A stretch of DNA of 31,710 bases. Source: an uncultured Collinsella sp. (GTDB lineage Bacteria > Actinomycetota > Coriobacteriia > Coriobacteriales > Coriobacteriaceae). The stretch lies in contig CABUZD010000008.1 in assembly GCA_902495945.1 (NCBI GenBank), positions 1 through 31,710 of the forward strand. Reading direction: 5' to 3'. The notes beneath the pieces are model-generated. The model did no database searches and was not told the origin of the DNA. It was given only the letters and a program-made list of their open reading frames with translations. Numbering within the stretch: the stretch's first letter is position 1; every line of letters begins with the position of its first letter. The translations under genes and the position numbers were made by a program. Shown piece after piece: positions 7,245 through 15,811 of the stretch.

Positions 7245-9023
7245 ATGGACGCCATCGTAAAGATGCTCGAAAAGCATCAACCGTTCTTTGAGAAGATCTC
7301 GAGGAACATCTACCTCCAGGCCATCAAGGACGGATTCCTTGGGTGCATGCCCATTGTCCTCACCTCTTCGATCTTTCTGCTCATTGCCACCCTTCCCGGC
7401 GTAGTCGGCATCACGCTGCCCCAGCCGCTCATCGACTGGTGCAACAAGCTCTACAACTTCACCATGGGCGTCATGGGCATCATGGTTGCCGGCACCACTG
7501 CCAAGAACTTCACGGCATCCATGAACCGTCGCATGCCCGCCGGCAAAGTGCTCAACGACGGTTCCACCATGGTGGCCGCCCAGTGCAGCATGCTTTTGCT
7601 CGCTGTTACGCAGTTCACCACCAAGTTCAACGGCTCCGAACTTTCGGTCTTCGATTGCACCAGCATGGGCACGCGCGGTCTGTTCTCGGCCTATATCGCC
7701 GCGTTCATTACCGTTTGGGTCTATAAGTTCTGTGTCTCGCGCGATCTGACCATTAAGCTGCCCAAGGAGGTCCCGGGCGCCATCGCTCAGAACTTCCGCG
7801 ACATTATCCCCTTTGGCGGCGCCGTCATCATCTGCGGCATCATCGATGTTGTCGTGCGCAACCTCATGGGCGTTCCGTTCTCCGAGCTGCTCATCAAGCT
7901 GCTCTCCCCGCTCTTCACTGCGGCAGAAACCTATCCTGGCCTTATCCTTATCCAGGCAGCCACCGCGTTCTTCTGGTTCATCGGTGTCCATGGTCCTTCG
8001 ATTGTCCAGCCGGGCATCGACCCCATCCGTCTTGCCAACCAGGCCGAGAACCTGCAGGTTCTGCTGGCCGGTGGTCACCCCGCCCATTCCCTCACCTTCA
8101 ACATGTCGCTCGTGGGTGAGTTCGGCGGCACCGGCGCCACGTTCATCGTGCCGCTTCTGCTGATTCTCTTTATGAAGTCCAAGCAGCTCAAAGCCGTCGG
8201 TAAGGCCTCGATTGTTCCTGTTGCCTTCGCCGTCAACGAACCGCTGCTCTTTGGCGCGCCGATGATCCTTAACCCCTACATGCTCATCCCCTTTGTTGCC
8301 GCCGGCTGCGTCAACGTAAGTGTTGCCAAGTTCTTTATCGACAACGTGGGCATGAACGGCTTCTCCTTCGTGGTGCCTTGGGCTACCCCTGCCCCCATCG
8401 GCATCTTCATCACCACGAACTTCCAGCTTATCGCCCTGGTATTTGTCGCGATCATCATCTTGCTGGACGCCATCATCTACCTGCCGTTCTTGAAGGCATA
8501 CGATAAGCTGCTCTGCGACCAGGAGGCCGAGCGCGCCGCCGAGCTGGGTCTCGAGTCCGATGGTGTTGCCACCATCGCCGCCAGCACCTCTGCGCCCGCT
8601 GTCGAGCAGGCCACCGCTTCCGTCGAGACGACCGTTGCCGCCGCCGACAGCAAGCCTGTCGCCGATCAGCCCGAGCCCGCCTCCGACGCATCCGCTAAGA
8701 AGGACGTCGATGGCCTGAAGGTCCTCGTCCTGTGCGCCGGCGCCGGCACCTCTGCCATGCTTGCCAACGCCATCAAGGAAGGTGCTGCACAGACCGGAGA
8801 GAACATCGCTTCCTCCGCAGGCGCCTATGGCCAGCACACTGCCATCATGGATCAGTACGACGTCATCGTGCTCGCCCCGCAGGTTCGTAGCTACTACAAC
8901 GACATGAAGGCCGACACCGATCGCCTGGGCATTAAGCTGCTCGCTCCGCGCGGTAAGGAATATATCGACCTTACTCGCGACCCCGCCGGCGCCATCAAGT
9001 GGCTCCGCGAGAACCTCGACTAG
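7245..9023 (+). CDS. PTS lactose/cellobiose-family EIICB permease
   Basis: A 592-residue EIICB with the same plan as its paralogue at 3864: an EIIC membrane domain (residues ~1-430, with FIGVHGPSIV and FAVNEPLLFGAP blocks), a linker rich in Ala, Ser, Val and Glu (~430-485), and an EIIB domain with active Cys497 in VLVLCAGAGTS. The start is well supported by AAAGGAG seven bases ahead of the ATG. It is the first gene of a two-gene operon with the GH1 enzyme 75 bp downstream, and it is divergent from a LacI repressor. It would import and phosphorylate a beta-galactoside or related disaccharide using phosphate from an EIIA encoded elsewhere. Specificity against the other two EIICBs of the window cannot be told from sequence. 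Confidence 0.93.
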   Translation: MDAIVKMLEKHQPFFEKISRNIYLQAIKDGFLGCMPIVLTSSIFLLIATLPGVVGITLPQPLIDWCNKLYNFTMGVMGIMVAGTTAKNFTASMNRRMPAGKVLNDGSTMVAAQCSMLLLAVTQFTTKFNGSELSVFDCTSMGTRGLFSAYIAAFITVWVYKFCVSRDLTIKLPKEVPGAIAQNFRDIIPFGGAVIICGIIDVVVRNLMGVPFSELLIKLLSPLFTAAETYPGLILIQAATAFFWFIGVHGPSIVQPGIDPIRLANQAENLQVLLAGGHPAHSLTFNMSLVGEFGGTGATFIVPLLLILFMKSKQLKAVGKASIVPVAFAVNEPLLFGAPMILNPYMLIPFVAAGCVNVSVAKFFIDNVGMNGFSFVVPWATPAPIGIFITTNFQLIALVFVAIIILLDAIIYLPFLKAYDKLLCDQEAERAAELGLESDGVATIAASTSAPAVEQATASVETTVAAADSKPVADQPEPASDASAKKDVDGLKVLVLCAGAGTSAMLANAIKEGAAQTGENIASSAGAYGQHTAIMDQYDVIVLAPQVRSYYNDMKADTDRLGIKLLAPRGKEYIDLTRDPAGAIKWLRENLD

Positions 9024-9098
9024 TTCCTCCCTCTGTTGGTGCCCGGATCCCCAGTTCGGGTACCTCTCCCTATTCGTATCCCACAGAAAGGATGACTC

Positions 9099-10520
9099 AT
9101 GACCAACCCCATGCAGTTCCCCGACGGCTTTGTGTTTGGCGGCGCCACCGCCGCTTACCAGGTTGAGGGCGAGACCCGCACGCACGGCAAGGGCAAAGTG
9201 CCCTGGGACGATTTCCTGGCAGCCCAGGGTCGCTTCTCCCCCGATCCCGCAAGCGACTTCTACAACAAGTACCCGGTCGATATCGACCTGTGCCAGCGCT
9301 TCGGCATCAACGGTATCCGCGTCTCCATCGCTTGGAGCCGCATCTTCCCCAACGGTACTGGCGAGATCAACCCCGAGGGTGTTGCCTTCTATCACGAGCT
9401 TTTCGCCACCTGCAACAAAGCTGGCGTTATCCCCTATGTCACGCTCGATCACTTTGATACGCCCGAGGCCTTTTACCAGAACGGCGGCGAGGGCTTCCTG
9501 ACGCGCACGACGATCGACGCCTTTGTCGAGTACGCCAAGTTCTGCTTTGCCGAGTTCACCGAGGTCAAGCACTGGTTTACCTTTAACGAGATTCCCGCGA
9601 CCGCCGAGGGCAGCTTTATCGTCGGCAACTGGCCGCACGGCGAGAAGTATCGCCTGGACAAGGCCTTCCAGCTCATGCACAACATGATGGTGGCCCACGC
9701 CAAGGCTGTCGTCGCCTTCCATGAGGGCGGCTTTGAGGGCGAGATCGGCATTGTCCAGAACCTGGAGCCCAAGTATCCCCTCGATCCCAACAGCGCTGCC
9801 GACTGCGAGGCGGCTCGTATGGCCGACGTCATCAACAACCGCTGGGTACTCGACGCCACCTTCCGCGGCCACTATGCAGCCGACACCATGGAGGCCGCGA
9901 CCAAGCTGGCCCATATCGCCGGCGGCGAGCTTGACGTTCGTGACGAGGACATCGCCGCGCTGACCGCCGCGCTCCCCTACAACGATTGCTTGGGCGTCAA
10001 CACCTACAAGTGTCAGTTCCTGCGTGCCGCCGAGGGCGAAAACGACATCAACCACAATGGCACCGGCGACAAGGGCTCCTCGCGCTGGTTCCTCAAGGGC
10101 GTGGGCGAGTCATGCGTGCGTGAAGGCGTACCCACCACCGATTGGGACTGGATCATCTATCCCGAGGGCCTGTACGACCTGCTGCTGCGCATTAAGAACG
10201 ATTACCCCAACTACAAGAAGATTTACATCACCGAGAACGGCATGGGCTATAAGGACGACTTCGAGGATGGCTTTATCGATGACGCCCCTCGTATCGACTA
10301 CATGCGTCAGCATCTCGCGTGGATCCTCAAGGCAATCGACGGCGGCGTAAACGTCGACGGTTACTTTGTGTGGTCGCTGCAGGACCAGTTCTCCTGGACC
10401 AACGGCTACAACAAGCGTTATGGCCTGTTCTACATCGACTTTGAGACCCAGAAGCGCTATCCCAAGGCGAGCGCGTACTGGTACAAGAACGTCGCGGAGA
10501 CCGGCCTGCTTATGGCCTAA
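9099..10520 (+). CDS. GH1 6-phospho-beta-galactosidase (LacG-like)
   Basis: A 473-residue GH1 enzyme that resembles lactococcal LacG along its whole length, from FVFGGATAAYQ at the N-terminus to the KASAYWYKN tail. The acid/base is Glu164 (TFNE), the nucleophile Glu379 (ITENG), and the phosphate-binding Ser432, Lys439 and Tyr441 lie in SWTNGYNKRYG. It hydrolyses phosphorylated beta-galactosides in the cytoplasm, giving galactose-6-P plus glucose if the substrate is lactose-6-P. It follows its EIICB by 75 bp with AGAAAGGA ahead of the ATG, and ends at a strong terminator. The lacABD genes expected for galactose-6-P use are not in the window; a LacC-like kinase is at 21652. The gene is LacG-like but the natural substrate is unproven. 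Confidence 0.93.
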   Translation: MTNPMQFPDGFVFGGATAAYQVEGETRTHGKGKVPWDDFLAAQGRFSPDPASDFYNKYPVDIDLCQRFGINGIRVSIAWSRIFPNGTGEINPEGVAFYHELFATCNKAGVIPYVTLDHFDTPEAFYQNGGEGFLTRTTIDAFVEYAKFCFAEFTEVKHWFTFNEIPATAEGSFIVGNWPHGEKYRLDKAFQLMHNMMVAHAKAVVAFHEGGFEGEIGIVQNLEPKYPLDPNSAADCEAARMADVINNRWVLDATFRGHYAADTMEAATKLAHIAGGELDVRDEDIAALTAALPYNDCLGVNTYKCQFLRAAEGENDINHNGTGDKGSSRWFLKGVGESCVREGVPTTDWDWIIYPEGLYDLLLRIKNDYPNYKKIYITENGMGYKDDFEDGFIDDAPRIDYMRQHLAWILKAIDGGVNVDGYFVWSLQDQFSWTNGYNKRYGLFYIDFETQKRYPKASAYWYKNVAETGLLMA

Positions 10521-10542
10521 CTTTTGCCGCATACCCCCTGTC

Positions 10543-10591
10543 GGCCGCATACGAATCCCTCCACGGGTTCGCATGCGGCCTTTTTGTTTTT
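10543..10591 (+). terminator. Rho-independent terminator of the second EIICB-GH1 operon
   Basis: GGCCGCATACGAA (10543-10555) pairs with TTCGCATGCGGCC (10568-10580) with one mismatch and is followed by TTTTTGTTTTT. Confidence 0.88.
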
Positions 10592-10613
10592 GGTGAGCTC
10601 GAGCGGATCATTC

Positions 10614-10750
10614 GTCTCGATCTGTAACATCTAGCAGGGATTTTCGGCCCTAGCTGTTACAGATTTAGACGAACGGGTGGCCCGGGCCGAACAATCTCGA
10701 TCTGTAACATGTAGACCACTTTTGACCGTCTAGATGTTACAGATCAAGAC
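10614..10750. repeat. 57-nt dyad array, two units
   Basis: Units lie at 10614-10670 (type A) and 10694-10750 (type B), with a start-to-start distance of 80. They occupy the gap between the GH1 terminator and the fic promoter region. This is the only array of the four with a gene start, not a gene end, on its right side. Confidence 0.9.
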
Positions 10751-10804
10751 AATAAGATAGTCAAATCCAAACTTTCCAAGCAGTTATGAAGCATGATTTC
10801 TAGT

Positions 10805-10879
10805 TTTCGGTATCACGAACATACTTTCGGTATCATTTAATGGTATTATGATATCGAAAGTATGTTCGTGATACCGAAA
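10805..10879. promoter_or_regulatory. 32-bp inverted repeat covering the fic promoter and leader
   Basis: The arms at 10805-10836 and 10848-10879 match at 31 of 32 positions around an 11-nt AT-rich centre. Each arm itself holds two direct copies of TTTCGGTATCA or its near match. The right arm runs into the ribosome site GAAAGGAG of fic. A -10-like TATTAT (10844-10849) lies in the centre. It could be a repressor operator or an RNA hairpin that hides the ribosome site. Confidence 0.75.
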
Positions 10880-10887
10880 GGAGCCGC

Positions 10888-12120
10888 ATGCGCCAGTTCG
10901 ATTACACCACAGTCCCAGCGGAACTCGAAGCAACTCCAATCACCAACCTCCTCCTCTCGATACGCGAGCATAAAGGCCGACAGCTTGTTCTGAGTCAAGT
11001 CAAACCCGAACTCCTATCGTCCCTTATGGAGGAAGCTAAGATCCAAAGCACCCAATCCTCCAACGGACTTGAGGGAATTGTTACCACCCAAAAAAGACTC
11101 AAAGCGATCATGGCGTATTCCGCCAAGCCAAGCTCCCGCGCAGAGGAAGAAATTGCTGGATACCGAGATGTGCTGTCGCTTATTCACGAGCAACACGATT
11201 CCATTCCCGTAACGCCATCGGTCATTCTGCAGTTGCATCGTGACCTCATGGCGCACACGGCAATCTCGTATGGAGGCCATTGGAAAGATAGCGATAACGA
11301 AATCGTCTCCATTGACGATCAAGGAAATCGATTTGTGCGCTTTAGGCCCCCTTCGGCCCTAGCAACCCCGGGACTTATTAAAGAAGCCTGCCAGTCCCTC
11401 AACGATGCTTTATCTCGCCAAGTTTGCGATCCCCTCCTTATATCGCTCCGCTTTATCTTCGATTTTGTTAGCATTCATCCCTTCAACGATGGCAATGGCA
11501 GGATGAGCCGGCTCCTTACAACGCTGCTGCTCGAAAAGACTGGATACGACGTTGCGCGTTACATCAGCATCGAACGACTTATTGAAGACAACAAAGCGCT
11601 TTACTACAACGCTCTCGCTGCAAGCTCCACTGGATGGAATGAAAATCAAAACACCGAAGTACCCTTTATCCGTTTCATGCTCGGAACAACCCTGGCCGCC
11701 TACCGACAGCTCGAGCAGCGTACCTTAATTGAATCAAGCACTCGTCCCATGTCGAAGCAAGCGCGCATCGCTGTTCTATTTCAACAGAGACCCGGCGTCA
11801 TTAAGAAATCCGACATCCGATCCAACTGCCCCGATATCAGCGAGGTCACCGTTAAACGAACCCTCGGTCAGCTTGTTAGTTGCAGCGCAATCGAAAAAAC
11901 AGGAGCGGGTCGTTCGACAGGCTACATACTCAAAGACGTCCATGCTCTAGAACTATTCTTGCAATCCACAATACCCGATAGCGAGGCCGCAATAACAAAA
12001 GAGGCTTCAAAGGATAAGCTCCTTGAACGTGTAAACCACGCCGAGGATGAAAGCAAAGAGGGGCTCTATGAAGACTACGATTCATTCTCAAGGGACATAA
12101 AGACGAGATACGGAGTCTAG
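10888..12120 (+). CDS. Fic-family protein (class II) with C-terminal winged helix
   Basis: A 410-residue Fic enzyme, expected to transfer AMP (or another nucleotide moiety) from a nucleotide to a target hydroxyl. An N-terminal Fic_N region holds the inhibitory-helix motif Ser58-x3-Glu62-Gly63 (SNGLEG), which marks class II Fic proteins that are self-inhibited from their own N-terminus. The catalytic motif HPFNDGNGR is at residues 197-205 with His197 intact. Residues ~285-355 look like a winged helix-turn-helix, so it may bind DNA, possibly the inverted repeat just upstream. The ATG follows AAAGGAG. There is no partner antitoxin gene, consistent with internal inhibition. Base composition is less GC-rich than that of the flanking PTS genes, suggesting transfer. 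The cellular target is unknown. Confidence 0.92.
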   Translation: MRQFDYTTVPAELEATPITNLLLSIREHKGRQLVLSQVKPELLSSLMEEAKIQSTQSSNGLEGIVTTQKRLKAIMAYSAKPSSRAEEEIAGYRDVLSLIHEQHDSIPVTPSVILQLHRDLMAHTAISYGGHWKDSDNEIVSIDDQGNRFVRFRPPSALATPGLIKEACQSLNDALSRQVCDPLLISLRFIFDFVSIHPFNDGNGRMSRLLTTLLLEKTGYDVARYISIERLIEDNKALYYNALAASSTGWNENQNTEVPFIRFMLGTTLAAYRQLEQRTLIESSTRPMSKQARIAVLFQQRPGVIKKSDIRSNCPDISEVTVKRTLGQLVSCSAIEKTGAGRSTGYILKDVHALELFLQSTIPDSEAAITKEASKDKLLERVNHAEDESKEGLYEDYDSFSRDIKTRYGV

Positions 12121-12225
12121 TCATATCTCAGAATAGCCTCATCCTTGTTGCCCAAAGTTATTTGCGCGTCATTGTGAAGCGGTAACCCCGCGCTGGCAAG
12201 GGCAAAAGTCCTCCTGCTGCGCTAG

Positions 12226-12621
12226 CTAGCAAATGACCTGCGCGTGCTCCTCGATGGCGGCGCGATCCTCGGCGGTAATACCCGGCTCGCACACCACGAC
12301 GTCCAAATTGTCCAAGCGGCAGAAGGTGTAGAAGTCGCGCTTGCCGATCTTGCTGGAGTCGGCGATCAGATAGCGCGAGTCCGCTTTGCTAAAAGCGAGC
12401 TGCTGGATACGGCCCTCGTCCATGTTGGACGTAGATACGTCACCGTCCAAGATGCCGTTGGCGCCGATAAACGCCGCATCGATGCCCAGCACACGCAGGG
12501 TATCCTCGGCCGTTGGCCCCACAAAGGCGGCAGTGCGGCGACGGTACATACCGCCCACGAGACACAGGTCGCAGTCCTCGCGCGCCTCGAGCAGGTTAAA
12601 CACCGAAAGCGAATTGGTCAC
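12226..12621 (-). pseudogene. Truncated DeoR-family regulator (C-terminal half only)
   Basis: About 131 residues that match the C-terminal half of the intact DeoR protein at 16982-17746 with only about eight substitutions (from VTNSLSVFNLLEA to QVIC-stop). The whole N-terminal DNA-binding domain is missing: upstream of the GTG-like codon at 12621 the match fades after a short similar stretch (DKLPSIYVTNS) and a stop follows in frame. The 3' flank is also shared with the intact copy (GCTAGCTAGCAAATGACC and scattered blocks), so a segment was duplicated and then cut. No ribosome site precedes it. If translated it would be an effector-binding domain without DNA binding, but a dead remnant is more likely. 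Confidence 0.8.
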
Positions 12622-12713
12622 ATATATGGAAGGCAGCTTGTCGTTGACTCGGAGAGCGCCAATGCGATCTCACGACGGTTGCGCTCATTGTCTCAATTAG
12701 ATACTCAACGAAA

Positions 12714-12750
12714 TACGGCCCCGCAGCTCAAAATAAGCTGCGGGGCCGTA
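12714..12750 (-). terminator. Hairpin terminator of the third EIICB gene
   Basis: A perfect 15-bp stem (TACGGCCCCGCAGCT at 12714-12728 with its complement at 12736-12750) lies 35 bp after the EIICB stop. The minus-strand tail is only a short ATTTCG, so it may act partly as an mRNA end stabiliser. Confidence 0.7.
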
Positions 12751-12785
12751 CTATACACCGACGAATCAACGACGGAGTGCATCCA

Positions 12786-14480
12786 CTATTTGGCCAGCTC
12801 CTGAACGATCCAGTCAATTGCACCTTCGGGATCGTTGGTAAGGTCGATATACTCCTTACCCCTTGTGGTGAGCAGTTTAATTCCAAGGCGATCGGTATCG
12901 GCCTTCATAGCGTCATAGTACATGCGTGCCTGGGGCGCCAGAACAATCACGTTGTACTGATCCATCGTCTCATAGTGGCTTCCGTACGCACCGGACTGAG
13001 AAACCAGATCGATACCCTTAGCAGCGGCACCTTCGCGAAGAGCATTTGCCAAGAGAGTCGAAGTGCCGGCACCCTGGCAAAGCACAAGCACGCGGATCTG
13101 CTCCGCCTTGTCCTTTACCGCCTCGAGAGCTTTTGCGACATTTTCCTGTGCGGCAATAGCATCTGCATCCGAGGTTCCTGCAGTCTCCTTTGCAGACTCT
13201 TCCAAACAAAGCTGATGGTCATACGCCTTGCAGAACGGATAGTAAATCACAAAGTCAACGACCAACAGCACTGCCATCAATACGAGAGAACGCAGATCGA
13301 GACCCGTGGTGAGGAATGCACCAATTGGGCCGGGAAGCGCCCACGGCATGGTATACATGGGGGCGTTCATTCCAATGACGTCAATGAAAATTTTACCGAT
13401 AATGGCGTTGACCATAGGAGCCACTAGGAAGGGCACGAACATATAGGGATTGAGAACAATCGGCATACCGAAGATAACGGGCTCGTTAACTCCAAAAATC
13501 ACCGGGATAATCGATGCCTTGCCCATGGCTTTAAGCTGCTTGGAGCGCATAAACATGATCAGGATAATAGGAACGATGAACGTGCAGCCAGAACCGCCCA
13601 GACCGCCGATGAAGCTTGTAAAGTCCTGCGTGAGAGCAATTGACGGGTGTCCACCTGCTTGGAAAACCTCAAGATTGGTAACGGTATTGCCGTAGAGCGC
13701 AGCATTGATCGGACTCATGACAACCGAAGCACCGTGGATACCCATAAATTGGAAAAGCGCGACCGCGCCTTCGATAAGCGCCATGCCAGGATAGGTGTCG
13801 ACCGCGGAGAACAGCGGCGAGATGAGAGCGGATACCAAATTGGCGAACGGCACAGCAAGCAGCTTGCGGCTCGCAAGATCGATAAAAGCGCACGCAAGGA
13901 TCGAAAACCCAAATGCAAAGATATCGCGAAAACTCTGCGCAATAGAGCCAGGGACCTCTTTGGGAAGCTTGATCGTCACATTATGGCTAATGCACACCTT
14001 ATAGATATTAACGGTCAAGAATGCGGCTACGAACGCAGCGAGAAAACCCTTGGTTCCCATATAGCCGGTTTCAAAAACAGATGTATCTGCTCCGCCAATC
14101 GAGACAACATCGTTCGTCACCGATAGCAAGAGCATGCCGCACATGGCACAAACCATGCACGAGGTGGGGTTGAGAGATTTACCCGAAGGCATGCGACGGT
14201 TCATCGACATGGCAAGTGAGCTCGCCGTGGTGCCGGCCACCATAATGCCAAGAAGCCCCATGGTATATGCATAGATTTTATTGAAGAAATCCAGCACCTC
14301 AGACGGAAGCGTGATGCCTACATAGGCAGGGAGCGTCGAAAGAAGAAGGAACAGGCTCGAAAACAGCACAATTGGCATATTCGAGAGAAAGCCATCCTTG
14401 ATCGCCACCAGATAAATGTTCCTCGAGATTTTGTCGAAGAGGGGCTGGTGTTTTTCAAGGAATTTGACGATAGCGTCCAT
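12786..14480 (-). CDS. PTS lactose/cellobiose-family EIICB permease
   Basis: A 564-residue EIICB when started at the ATG at 14480, which has AAAGGA six bases upstream; a longer frame to 14495 lacks a ribosome site. It has an EIIC membrane domain (residues ~1-415, FMGIHGASVV and FGVNEPVIFGMP blocks), a shorter linker than its two paralogues, and an EIIB domain with active Cys468 in VLVLCQGAGTS. It is divergent from a PTS-associated gene and a GntR regulator that start at 14837. Unlike the other two EIICBs it has no GH1 gene beside it, so it may feed one of the GH1 enzymes to the left or import a sugar that needs no phospho-glycosidase. Coding sequence is visibly less GC-rich than the other two copies, suggesting a separate origin. 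Confidence 0.92.
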   Translation of the reverse strand: MDAIVKFLEKHQPLFDKISRNIYLVAIKDGFLSNMPIVLFSSLFLLLSTLPAYVGITLPSEVLDFFNKIYAYTMGLLGIMVAGTTASSLAMSMNRRMPSGKSLNPTSCMVCAMCGMLLLSVTNDVVSIGGADTSVFETGYMGTKGFLAAFVAAFLTVNIYKVCISHNVTIKLPKEVPGSIAQSFRDIFAFGFSILACAFIDLASRKLLAVPFANLVSALISPLFSAVDTYPGMALIEGAVALFQFMGIHGASVVMSPINAALYGNTVTNLEVFQAGGHPSIALTQDFTSFIGGLGGSGCTFIVPIILIMFMRSKQLKAMGKASIIPVIFGVNEPVIFGMPIVLNPYMFVPFLVAPMVNAIIGKIFIDVIGMNAPMYTMPWALPGPIGAFLTTGLDLRSLVLMAVLLVVDFVIYYPFCKAYDHQLCLEESAKETAGTSDADAIAAQENVAKALEAVKDKAEQIRVLVLCQGAGTSTLLANALREGAAAKGIDLVSQSGAYGSHYETMDQYNVIVLAPQARMYYDAMKADTDRLGIKLLTTRGKEYIDLTNDPEGAIDWIVQELAK

Positions 14481-14548
14481 AACACATCCTTTCATGATTC
14501 CCGGGCACGTAACGATTTATCCGGACTCAACCGTCGTCGTCCCCGTTT

Positions 14549-14572
14549 GTATCCACTTATGTAAGTGAATAC
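14549..14572. promoter_or_regulatory. 24-bp dyad upstream of the third EIICB, candidate GntR operator
   Basis: Half-sites GTATCCACTTA and TAAGTGAATAC face each other around TG, pairing at 10 of 12 positions. It lies 69 bp upstream of the EIICB start in a 356-bp divergent region that otherwise holds the sites listed below. Confidence 0.5.
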
Positions 14573-14664
14573 GTTCTTGTGCGAAATGTAATATCATTTG
14601 CGCGATTTGTCATAACCAATTCTTTTTCCGCTTTGTCGATATGTCAAGAATTCAAATACTTATT

Positions 14665-14751
14665 CGGTGAACGGTAGTTGATTAATATAAGGTTTTCCCA
14701 GCTAAAGGCTATTTTTTCCGAGCAATACAATAAGCTTGCAACCGTTCACCG
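14665..14751. promoter_or_regulatory. Two facing ACCGTTCACCG sites
   Basis: CGGTGAACGGT at 14665-14675 and ACCGTTCACCG at 14741-14751 are exact inverted copies of one 11-mer, 76 bp apart, one near each divergent gene. The same 11-mer recurs at 31460-31489. Confidence 0.5.
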
Positions 14752-14772
14752 ATTGGATATAACATATTGAAT

Positions 14773-14790
14773 ATATTGTTGTAACAATAT
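14773..14790. promoter_or_regulatory. 18-bp AT-rich palindrome before the PTS-associated gene
   Basis: ATATTGTT and AACAATAT are perfect inverted halves around GT, 47 bp ahead of the start at 14837. It could be an operator of the GntR regulator encoded two genes down or a -10 region element. Confidence 0.4.
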
Positions 14791-14836
14791 TAGAGACAAT
14801 GTCACAAGCCTGTCGTTCTAGTCAAAGGAAGTAACA

Positions 14837-15757
14837 ATGCCCAAACGATTACTGAACATGTCCGCATCCGATTTTGCCGCCACGTCACCCATGGATCTAA
14901 AGCAGGCAATTCTGGCTTCCGAGGGACGTACCATCATGGCGGAAAACGTACCCTCTTCCCAATTTCTCGGCGGCGTTACTAATGCAGAAATCCAACGTGC
15001 CGCAGGAGCCGACCTGCTTCTGTTTAACGCGCTCGATGTGTTCGATCCAGTTATTGCCGGTATTCCAGATGATCTCAATGAAAACCCGGTCACTTGGGTG
15101 AAGCGAGCATGCGGAAGGCCCATTGGCGTCAATCTGGAGCCAGTTGATAACGAGGCAGAGATGTCTGAATCCCGAACGGAAATCCCCATGGGTCGTCGCG
15201 TCTCTCCCAAGACCTTAGAAAAGGCTAACGAACTCGGATTTGATTTTATCTGCCTGACGGGCAACCCTGGAACTGGCGTCTCCAACGATGCGATCGCCCA
15301 TTCGATTAAACTCTCCAAAGAGCATTTCAATGGCCTGGTCATAGCCGGAAAAATGCATGGAGCGGGCGTTGCGGAACCTGTCATGACGCTCGAAATTGCG
15401 CGCAAGTTTGTTGACCTCGGCGTCGATATCCTTCTCGTGCCAGCCCCCTACACCGTCCCTTGCTTCCAAGAAGCAGACCTGCGCGCCATCGTAGACTTTG
15501 TACGATCCCACAACGTAGGCAAGTCAATTGAAGAGAAGGTTCTCGTCATGGCGGCGAACGGGACGAGTCAAGACTCCTGCGACAGCGAGACCATTAAGAA
15601 AATAGGCCTTGCAGCAAAAGCTGCCGGCGCTGACCTCCAACATATCGGGGACTCCATGAACGGTATTTGCCTGCCCCAGAATATCTTCACGCTCGGACAA
15701 GCCCTTCGTGGATACAGGCATCAGATCGTCATGCTGAGCCGCTCTGTGATACGTTAA
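14837..15757 (+). CDS. PTS-associated conserved protein, possible TIM barrel, function unknown
   Basis: A 306-residue soluble protein. I recognise it as the kind of protein that sits beside lactose/cellobiose PTS genes in Gram-positive bacteria and is sometimes labelled, with little support, as a haloacid dehalogenase-like hydrolase; I believe it belongs to a DUF7916-type family, but I am not certain of the accession. Repeated strand-like blocks ending in polar residues (GGVTNAEIQRAAGADLLLFN, GFDFICLTGNPGTGVS, GLVIAGKMHGAGV, GVDILLVPAPYTVP, LVMAANGTSQDS) suggest a (beta/alpha)8 barrel like aldolases or phosphoenolpyruvate-using enzymes. No HAD DxD motif is evident. AAGGAAG precedes the ATG. 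It is divergent from the third EIICB and 54 bp ahead of the GntR gene, so a role with the imported sugar phosphate is likely. Confidence 0.75.
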   Translation: MPKRLLNMSASDFAATSPMDLKQAILASEGRTIMAENVPSSQFLGGVTNAEIQRAAGADLLLFNALDVFDPVIAGIPDDLNENPVTWVKRACGRPIGVNLEPVDNEAEMSESRTEIPMGRRVSPKTLEKANELGFDFICLTGNPGTGVSNDAIAHSIKLSKEHFNGLVIAGKMHGAGVAEPVMTLEIARKFVDLGVDILLVPAPYTVPCFQEADLRAIVDFVRSHNVGKSIEEKVLVMAANGTSQDSCDSETIKKIGLAAKAAGADLQHIGDSMNGICLPQNIFTLGQALRGYRHQIVMLSRSVIR

Positions 15758-15811
15758 GGTTACCTTGCCCACGTTACATCCCAACTGAGGCAACCATCAG
15801 GTATAACCAAC

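Noticed and set aside
7155..10055. Minus-strand 966-codon frame
   Set aside because: It runs antisense to the EIICB and GH1 genes; its Gly/Val/Asp-rich sequence is typical of the reverse reading of GC-rich genes.
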